DNA of 14,071 bases, taken from assembly GCA_043784465.1 (NCBI GenBank), contig JAYVYJ010000268.1:1-14071 (forward strand), in the 5' to 3' direction. The translations under genes and the position numbers were made by a program. Positions 8,283 through 14,071 of the stretch are shown here, piece after piece. The stretch's first letter is position 1. Each line of letters starts with the position of its first letter. The notes under the pieces were generated by a model. The model was given only the letters and a program-made list of their open reading frames with translations. It had not been told where the DNA came from and ran no database searches. This DNA is from Roseiarcus sp043784465. Its GTDB lineage: Bacteria > Pseudomonadota > Alphaproteobacteria > Rhizobiales > Beijerinckiaceae.

Positions 8283-8317
8283 CCGCGCGCCGAACTCCTG
8301 GCGCGCGGTTTTCCTTT
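8283..8317 (+). terminator. Rho-independent terminator after bamA
   Basis: A perfect 9-base GC stem, CCGCGCGCC at 8283-8291 and GGCGCGCGG at 8300-8308, closes an 8-base loop and is followed by TTTTCCTTT. It lies 36 bases past the bamA stop, so most bamA transcripts should end before lpxD. Confidence 0.85.
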
Positions 8318-8326
8318 GTAAAGGAA
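8311..8326. repeat. Palindrome directly after the terminator stem
   Basis: TTCCTTT (8311-8317) and AAAGGAA (8320-8326) form a perfect 7-base inverted repeat around GT. It overlaps the T tract of the bamA terminator and lies 35 bases before the lpxD start codon. It could be a second hairpin or a protein binding site for lpxD expression. Confidence 0.5.
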
Positions 8327-8348
8327 CGGCGTCAGCCGCGCTTGGCTC

Positions 8349-8354
8349 AGGAGA
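8349..8354 (+). promoter_or_regulatory. Strong ribosome binding site for the TTG start of lpxD
   Basis: AGGAGA at 8349-8354 lies 7 bases before TTG at 8362 and is one of the best Shine-Dalgarno matches in the window. The first in-frame ATG would remove much of the N-terminal domain, so the TTG start is well supported. Confidence 0.75.
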
Positions 8355-8361
8355 TCGGGAT

Positions 8362-9429
8362 TTGGACGCGCCCCGCAAAATTGCATTTTTTCCCGCCGCC
8401 CTCTCGCCGACGTTGCGCGAGATCGCGGAATGGACCGGCGCGACGCTGGCAGACCCCGCTTTGGGCGACGCGCGCGTTCGCGACGTCGCCGCCGTCGATG
8501 CGGCGGGCCCAGGCGATCTGACGTTTCTGGATAATCCCCGCTATCTGCCGCAACTCAAACTCTCGCGCGCCGCAGCCGCTTTCGTGACGCCTCGTCACAA
8601 AGGCGAGACGCCCACGGGCTGCGTCGCGCTCGTTACGCCTCAGCCCTATCGGGCTATGGCCGAAACCATGGCGCGTCTTTATCCTTCCGCTGTGCGTCCT
8701 GCCTCGGGTTTCGACGAGCGCGGCGTTTCGGCGGCGGCGCATGTGCATCCAACCGCGCGGCTGGAGCCCGGCGTGGTGGTCGATCCCGGCGCGGTGATCG
8801 GGCCGGAGGCGGAGATCGGCGCGCGGACGACCATCGGCGCCAACGCCGTCATCGGCCCCAAGGTGCGGATCGGCCGCGACGGCGCCATCGGCCCTGGCGC
8901 GACCGTCGCCTGCGCCTTGATCGGCGACCGCGTCATCATTCATCCCGGCTGCCACATCGGGCAGGACGGTTTCGGCTTCGCGATGGGGCCGCGCGGCCAT
9001 CTCAAGGTGCCGCAGGTCGGTCGCGTCGTCATTCAGGATGGCGTTGAGATCGGCGCGGGTTCGACCATCGACCGGGGCGCCAACCGCGACACGGTCATCG
9101 GCGAAGGCACGAAGATCGATAATCTCGTGCAGATCGGCCACAATGCCGTCGTGGGCCGCCATTGCGTAATCGTCTCTCAGGTCGGAATTTCCGGTTCCTG
9201 CGTGATCGAGGATTTCGTGGCGCTAGGCGGCCAGGCAGGGCTGGCGGGCCATTTGCGGGTCGGCATGGGCGCGCAGATCGGCGCGGCGTCAGGCGTGATG
9301 AACGACGTGCCCGCAGGTCAACGGTGGTTTGGAATGCCCGCGCAGCCGGCGCGCGAATATTTCCGCGCCGTCTCGACCCTGCGAAAACTGGCGAAGGCGG
9401 AAAAGTCTAGCGCGCCAGAAACGGATTAA
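8362..9429 (+). CDS. lpxD: UDP-3-O-acylglucosamine N-acyltransferase
   Basis: LpxD transfers a 3-hydroxyacyl chain from acyl carrier protein to the amino group of UDP-3-O-acylglucosamine, the third step of lipid A synthesis, in the cytoplasm. From the TTG at 8362 the product is 355 residues (family about 340-350). The N-terminal uridine-binding domain (about 1-110) contains LTFLDNPRYL. After it come hexapeptide repeats of the left-handed beta-helix, with many IGxxxxIG units from about residue 125 onward. The catalytic His is H260 in LVQIGHNAVVG, matching E. coli H239, and HPGCHIGQDGFGFA is also conserved. A helical C-terminal tail closes the protein. The usual partners fabZ, lpxA, lpxI and lpxB do not follow; instead the 3' end overlaps the convergent ubiH-family gene by 23 bases. 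Confidence 0.96.
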   Translation: MDAPRKIAFFPAALSPTLREIAEWTGATLADPALGDARVRDVAAVDAAGPGDLTFLDNPRYLPQLKLSRAAAAFVTPRHKGETPTGCVALVTPQPYRAMAETMARLYPSAVRPASGFDERGVSAAAHVHPTARLEPGVVVDPGAVIGPEAEIGARTTIGANAVIGPKVRIGRDGAIGPGATVACALIGDRVIIHPGCHIGQDGFGFAMGPRGHLKVPQVGRVVIQDGVEIGAGSTIDRGANRDTVIGEGTKIDNLVQIGHNAVVGRHCVIVSQVGISGSCVIEDFVALGGQAGLAGHLRVGMGAQIGAASGVMNDVPAGQRWFGMPAQPAREYFRAVSTLRKLAKAEKSSAPETD

Positions 9430-10591
9430 GGCCCTCGCGCATGGCGATCCGCCGCAGCGGCCGGAAAGCGGCTAGCGCGGCGAGGCCTAGCCCTCGCGCC
9501 GCGTCGATGGGGCCGACCCCCGCCAGCAGCGACATGTTGAGCAGGCCGACGCCGAGCGTGCGCGTCACGATGTCGGGTCGTCGAGCGGCGGAATATTCGG
9601 CGAGCATGGCCTCGCCGCCCGGATCCTTGGCGGCGGACGCGTGCGCGACGAGGGTCTGCGCGTCACGCAGGCCCAAGTTGAGACCCTGCGCGCCAATGGG
9701 GGGGAAGGCATGCGCGGCGTCGCCGATCAGCGCGAGTCGACGCCCGGTCAGCCGCGACACCCGCTGCACATTCATGGGAAACGCGCCGCGCGCGCCGACG
9801 ATCTCCATATCACCGAGGAAACCATGCGCGCGGCTGCGGATTTCGCCGAGCAAAGCGGAATCGTCGAGAGCGCCGATGCGCGCGTATGATCCGTCGCGCA
9901 TCAACCAGACGAGGCTTGAGCGATGCGGCGCGCCCGGCGCGGGGGGCAGCGGCACGAGCGTGAACGGCCCCTCGCGGGTATGGAATTCCGTGGAGACGTC
10001 GTCGTGATCGCGCGCGTGGCGCAATTGCAGAGTCAGCGCGATCTGGCCGAAAGCGCGAGTCGTTGCGTCGATGCCCGCCGCCTTGCGCGAGGGCGAGTTG
10101 CGACCGTCCGCGCCGACGACCAGGCGCGCCGCGAGGCTCATGCCATTGGCGAGCGTCAACGTCGCCGCGTCGGCGCCAAAATCGAACGCGGTCACCTCCG
10201 CCTCGAACCGCGCGACGCCCGCAATCGCCGCTTCGAAGATCGGCGACAGCAGGGCGTTTTCGATATTCCATCCAAAAGCGTCGAGACCGATTTCCCGGGC
10301 GCGAAAGATAACGGGGCGCGGTGCGAAGATAGAACCGCTGTCGTCGACGATCCGCATGCCGCAAAGCGGAGCGCCCTGTTCCTCAACCTGCGCACGCAAC
10401 CCCAGTTGCGCCAGAAAATCGACGCTTCGTCCCAGCAGCGCGACCGTGCGGCCCGCTCCGCCGCGCTCGGGCCGCCCAACGCAGGCGACTTTCAGCCCGG
10501 CGCGCGCCAGGCCTAAGGTCGCAGCGAGGCCGGCGAGGCCGGCGCCCACCACGATCGCGTCGAAGACGGGGATGACGGGGACTTGAGCCAT
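9407..10591 (-). CDS. UbiH/UbiF/VisC/COQ6-family FAD-dependent monooxygenase
   Basis: This class A flavoprotein hydroxylase is 394 residues long. The family hydroxylates the aromatic ring of ubiquinone precursors using NAD(P)H and oxygen, usually at the inner membrane. Three fingerprint motifs are visible: the dinucleotide-binding VVGAGLAGLAA at residues 14-24, the DG motif VVGADGRNS near the middle, and the GD motif LIGDAAHAFPPIGAQGLNLG around D291, which contacts the FAD ribityl chain. The C-terminal segment with NPFLAR is typical of ubiquinone hydroxylases. The sequence alone does not say which ring position is modified (UbiH, UbiI, UbiF or the broad UbiL/UbiM types), so I give no symbol. 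AGGGG lies 4 bases before the ATG. The gene diverges from pcs across a 69-base gap rich in palindromes. Confidence 0.9.
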   Translation of the reverse strand: MAQVPVIPVFDAIVVGAGLAGLAATLGLARAGLKVACVGRPERGGAGRTVALLGRSVDFLAQLGLRAQVEEQGAPLCGMRIVDDSGSIFAPRPVIFRAREIGLDAFGWNIENALLSPIFEAAIAGVARFEAEVTAFDFGADAATLTLANGMSLAARLVVGADGRNSPSRKAAGIDATTRAFGQIALTLQLRHARDHDDVSTEFHTREGPFTLVPLPPAPGAPHRSSLVWLMRDGSYARIGALDDSALLGEIRSRAHGFLGDMEIVGARGAFPMNVQRVSRLTGRRLALIGDAAHAFPPIGAQGLNLGLRDAQTLVAHASAAKDPGGEAMLAEYSAARRPDIVTRTLGVGLLNMSLLAGVGPIDAARGLGLAALAAFRPLRRIAMREGLNPFLAR

Positions 10592-10660
10592 TGCTCCCCT
10601 TTCGCATGCGTGCTTTTAAGCGTCCATGGGACGCTCCGCCGCAGCGGGGGGAGAGGCGGC
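10592..10660. promoter_or_regulatory. Divergent ubiH-family/pcs control region with palindromes
   Basis: This 69-base gap must hold start signals for both genes. It contains AGCGTCCATGGGACGCT at 10619-10635, a perfect 7-base inverted repeat around ATG, and a perfect 8-base palindrome, CGCATGCG, at 10603-10610. The purine-rich GGGGGGAGAGG before pcs supplies its ribosome site. No textbook promoter hexamers are evident. The palindromes are good operator candidates, but the regulator is unknown. Confidence 0.45.
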
Positions 10661-11371
10661 ATGGCGATGGAAAGCCCGCGGGCAAGACGGGCGGCTGGGT
10701 TTTCGGTCCATTTGTTCACGGCGTCCGGCAGCGCGGTGGCTTTGCTCGCGCTCTACGCCGCCGTGGACCGAAATTTCCCCGCCTGCTTCGCCTGGCTCGG
10801 CCTCGCGCTCGTCATCGACGGCGTCGACGGCACACTTGCTCGCGTCGCCAACGTGACGGAAACCGCGAGCGCGATCGACGGCGCCGTGCTGGATCTCGTC
10901 ATCGATTTTCTCACCTATGTGCTGGTGCCGATGGTGGCGCTGTGGCGCAGCGACCTGATGCCGGTGACGCTGTCGTTCTGGCTTAGCGTGGGGGTCGTGT
11001 TCGCCTCCGGCCTTTATTTCGCCGACACGCGGATGAAGACGAAGGACTATTGGTTCCGCGGCTTTCCCGCCATCTTCAACGTGCTGGCGATCTATCTGTT
11101 CGTGCTGCGTCCGCCCGCCGTGGTCAGCGCCGCGCTCATCGTGGTCGCGACGGCAGGGATGTTCGCGCCCATCGTGTTCGTGCATCCGATGCGGGTCAAG
11201 CAGCTTCGCGCGTTCAACATCGTCGCGTCGTTGGCGTTCTTCGGGCTTTCGGCCTCGGCGATCTTTCAGGATTTCCATGCGGCCCTGTGGGTCAGGGCGG
11301 GGTTTCTGGTGGTGGCGGCTTATTTTCTCGCCGTCCCGTTCTGGCGTCATTCGCCCTGGGCCGACGACTAG
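10661..11371 (+). CDS. pcs: Phosphatidylcholine synthase (CDP-alcohol phosphatidyltransferase)
   Basis: Pcs condenses choline with CDP-diacylglycerol to make phosphatidylcholine and CMP in the inner membrane, a route found in host-associated and other phosphatidylcholine-containing bacteria. The product is 236 residues and strongly hydrophobic, with several membrane helices. The CDP-alcohol phosphotransferase motif is present with D53, D56, G57, A60, R61, G74, D78 and D82. The 12-residue spacing between AR and G matches the Pcs type instead of the common 8-residue form. FSVHLFTASGS near the N-terminus, GFPAIFN in the middle and the HPMRVKQLRAFN block closely resemble the Sinorhizobium Pcs from memory. 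The ATG at 10661 follows GAGAGG; an ATG at 10667 is a near alternative. trpF starts 37 bases after the stop. Confidence 0.92.
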   Translation: MAMESPRARRAAGFSVHLFTASGSAVALLALYAAVDRNFPACFAWLGLALVIDGVDGTLARVANVTETASAIDGAVLDLVIDFLTYVLVPMVALWRSDLMPVTLSFWLSVGVVFASGLYFADTRMKTKDYWFRGFPAIFNVLAIYLFVLRPPAVVSAALIVVATAGMFAPIVFVHPMRVKQLRAFNIVASLAFFGLSASAIFQDFHAALWVRAGFLVVAAYFLAVPFWRHSPWADD

Positions 11372-11408
11372 TTTTGACATCGGACGGCCCTTGCGCGAAA
11401 TCCGGCCT

Positions 11409-12068
11409 ATGTCCACGAGCGTCAAAATCTGCGGCCTGTCCACGCCCGAGACGATGGAGGCCGCGTTGAAGGCGGGGGCCGACATGGTCGGCTTGGTGTT
11501 TTTCGAGAAAAGTCCGCGCCACGTGACGTTGGCGGCGGCCAAGGAACTGGCCGCCCGCGCCCGCCAGCGCGCGGAAGTCGTAGCTCTGACGGTCGACGCC
11601 GACGACGCCACGCTCGAAAAGCTCGTGCGCGCGCTGGAACCGGAGTATTTGCAATTGCACGGGCGCGAGACGCCGGAGCGCGTTGACGAAATCCAGCGCA
11701 AGTTCGGCGTATCGGCGATCAAGGCTCTGGGCGTGGCCGAGGCGGGCGATTTTGTGCTCGCCGACGCCTACGCAAGCTCCGACGCCCTGCTGATCGACGC
11801 CAAGCCGCCCAAAGGCTCGGCGCTGCCGGGCGGCAACGGCGTCGCGTTCGACTGGCGCCTCGCGCGCGGCTTTACGCCGCGCAAGCCGTGGATGCTGTCA
11901 GGTGGACTTACCGCTGGCAACGTGGGCGAGGCGATCCGGTTGAGCCTTACGCGCTCGGTCGACGTATCCTCGGGCGTGGAGATCGCGCCGGGAGCCAAAG
12001 ACGGGGTCAAAATTCGCGCCTTCATCGACGCGGCTCGGGCGGGCTTTGCGGCGGCGGACGCGGAATGA
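11409..12068 (+). CDS. trpF: Phosphoribosylanthranilate isomerase
   Basis: TrpF carries out the Amadori rearrangement of phosphoribosylanthranilate to CdRP in tryptophan synthesis. The product is 219 residues and a TIM barrel. The first strand, VKICGL, holds the catalytic general base C8, and the general acid is D130 in LLIDAKP. YLQLHGRE and the phosphate-binding LSGGLTAGNV with VDVSSGVE near the C-terminus are also conserved. The ATG at 11409 gives the family N-terminus. The frame is open back into pcs, but nothing supports a longer protein, and the ribosome site before this ATG is weak. The gene lies between pcs and trpB on the same strand with short gaps (37 and 35 bases), so read-through from pcs is plausible. 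Confidence 0.95.
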   Translation: MSTSVKICGLSTPETMEAALKAGADMVGLVFFEKSPRHVTLAAAKELAARARQRAEVVALTVDADDATLEKLVRALEPEYLQLHGRETPERVDEIQRKFGVSAIKALGVAEAGDFVLADAYASSDALLIDAKPPKGSALPGGNGVAFDWRLARGFTPRKPWMLSGGLTAGNVGEAIRLSLTRSVDVSSGVEIAPGAKDGVKIRAFIDAARAGFAAADAE

Positions 12069-12103
12069 TTGCGAGCGAACGTACAGCGGGATAAGGGCTG
12101 GCC

Positions 12104-13324
<1,221 letters not shown>

Positions 13325-13334
13325 GCGGGGCGCG

Positions 13335-14071
13335 CTACGGGGCCGCCTCGCTGCGGCGCGCCCGCAGCAGCGCGCGGTAGATCTCGTCGTCGCCGCAAAG
13401 ACCGGCCATCCGGCCTAGCTGATCGACGAGCACGACCGGGTTTCCCGACATTCGGCGAAGCTCGATGGCCAGACGCATTTTAAGATCGAGCGGCGCGACG
13501 ATGATTTCGGCGGGCAGCGGACCAGCTCCCGATACATTCTCCGCGTTGCGCAGCGCGCCGGTCTCTCCGTCAAGAGTGCAGCCGTGCGGTCGGCCGTCTT
13601 CGTCGAGACGGATGCGGATGCGGCCCTGCCGGTCGAGCAGCACCTCGGCGCCTTCGCGCCGCAGCCCCGCCGCCGGCGTCATCATCGAAGCCCCGCGCAG
13701 GACGTTGAGCGGATTCATGTGCTTGACGAACTCCGCCACATAGTCGTTGGCGGGGTGAAGCAGAATCTCCTCCGCCGTGCCCCATTGCACGACGCGCCCG
13801 CCTTCGAGAATGGCGATGCGATTGCCCAGTTTCATCGCCTCGTCGAGATCGTGGCTGACGAAAATGATGGTCTTTTTTAGCTCTTTTTGCAGGCCCAGGA
13901 GTTCGTCCTGCAGCTTGTCGCGGATCAGCGGATCGAGCGCGGAGAACGGTTCGTCCATCAGCAGGATGTCGGCGTCGGTGGCGAAGGCGCGGGCGAGGCC
14001 GACGCGCTGCTGCATCCCGCCCGATAGCTCGTGCGCATATTTGTCGGCCCATTGCGTGAGGCCGACGAGAG
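13335..14071 (-). CDS. Quaternary-amine (choline/glycine betaine) ABC transporter ATP-binding protein, 5' end cut by window edge
   Basis: This is the C-terminal 245 codons of an ABC ATPase of the ProV/OpuAA/ChoV family, which powers uptake of choline, glycine betaine or proline betaine across the inner membrane. Visible in order are the signature LSGGMQQRVGLARA, Walker B ILLMDEP, the D-loop SALDPLIRDKLQ, the H-loop VSHDLDEAM, and the family-typical ILLHPANDYVAEFVKHMNP. The tail of about 120 residues is a degenerate CBS-like regulatory region, as in this family. Walker A lies beyond base 14071. By overall look and tail it resembles ChoV of choline transporters, but the binding protein and permease genes, which would settle the substrate, are out of view. 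It is convergent with trpB with 10 bases between stops. Confidence 0.9.
   Translation of the reverse strand, partial: LVGLTQWADKYAHELSGGMQQRVGLARAFATDADILLMDEPFSALDPLIRDKLQDELLGLQKELKKTIIFVSHDLDEAMKLGNRIAILEGGRVVQWGTAEEILLHPANDYVAEFVKHMNPLNVLRGASMMTPAAGLRREGAEVLLDRQGRIRIRLDEDGRPHGCTLDGETGALRNAENVSGAGPLPAEIIVAPLDLKMRLAIELRRMSGNPVVLVDQLGRMAGLCGDDEIYRALLRARRSEAAP

Noticed and set aside
8248..8361. Absence of skp (ompH) between bamA and lpxD as a possible gene loss
   Set aside because: Direct bamA-lpxD adjacency is common in Hyphomicrobiales, so this is normal for the group.
11374..11379. TTGACA, a perfect -35 hexamer, between pcs and trpF
   Set aside because: No plausible -10 hexamer lies 16-18 bases downstream, and the ATG of trpF begins only 29 bases after the hexamer. 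Co-transcription from pcs is simpler.

Overview
The window is a dense, high-GC stretch of an alphaproteobacterial chromosome, most likely from the order Hyphomicrobiales (Rhizobiales). Three things point there: the gene run frr-uppS-cdsA-dxr-rseP-bamA-lpxD, with no skp between bamA and lpxD; a Pcs-type phosphatidylcholine synthase; and CtrA-like TTAA-N7-TTAA boxes. A narrower placement, for example near the Methylocystaceae/Beijerinckiaceae, would be a guess. There is no insertion sequence, phage gene, CRISPR array, tRNA or rRNA that I can see. Every gene falls in a recognised family, and I found no convincing undescribed multi-gene system.

Layout. Bases 1-595 (minus) hold the 5' two thirds of a metallophosphoesterase related to LpxH, divergent from what follows. 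Bases 791-9429 (plus) are the cell-envelope run: frr (ribosome recycling), uppS (undecaprenyl-PP synthase), cdsA (CDP-diacylglycerol synthase), dxr (MEP pathway), rseP (site-2 protease), bamA (outer-membrane protein insertion) and lpxD (lipid A acyltransferase). frr to rseP is tightly packed, and the uppS stop and cdsA start share a base. A 292-base gap carrying two tandem CtrA-like boxes precedes bamA, and a strong intrinsic terminator separates bamA from lpxD. Bases 9407-10591 (minus) hold a UbiH-family FAD monooxygenase that overlaps the 3' end of lpxD. A 69-base palindrome-rich divergent gap leads into a plus-strand group: pcs (10661-11371), trpF (11409-12068) and trpB (12104-13324). At the right edge, on the minus strand, lies the 3' part of a quaternary-amine (choline/glycine betaine) ABC transporter ATPase.

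How the genes fit together. Dxr feeds isoprenoid precursors to UppS. UppS makes the lipid carrier for peptidoglycan and surface polysaccharide. CdsA makes the CDP-diacylglycerol that Pcs condenses with choline to make phosphatidylcholine. The transporter ATPase at the right edge may help bring in that choline. LpxD builds lipid A, BamA assembles the outer-membrane proteins, and RseP may take part in envelope-stress proteolysis. TrpF and TrpB catalyse two steps of tryptophan synthesis.

The main points of interest are regulatory and architectural. They are the paired CtrA-like boxes before bamA, the terminator plus second palindrome before lpxD, the palindromic ubiH-pcs gap, and the breaks in usual gene order: no rpsB-tsf-pyrH before frr, no fabZ-lpxA-lpxI-lpxB after lpxD, and no trpA after trpB.
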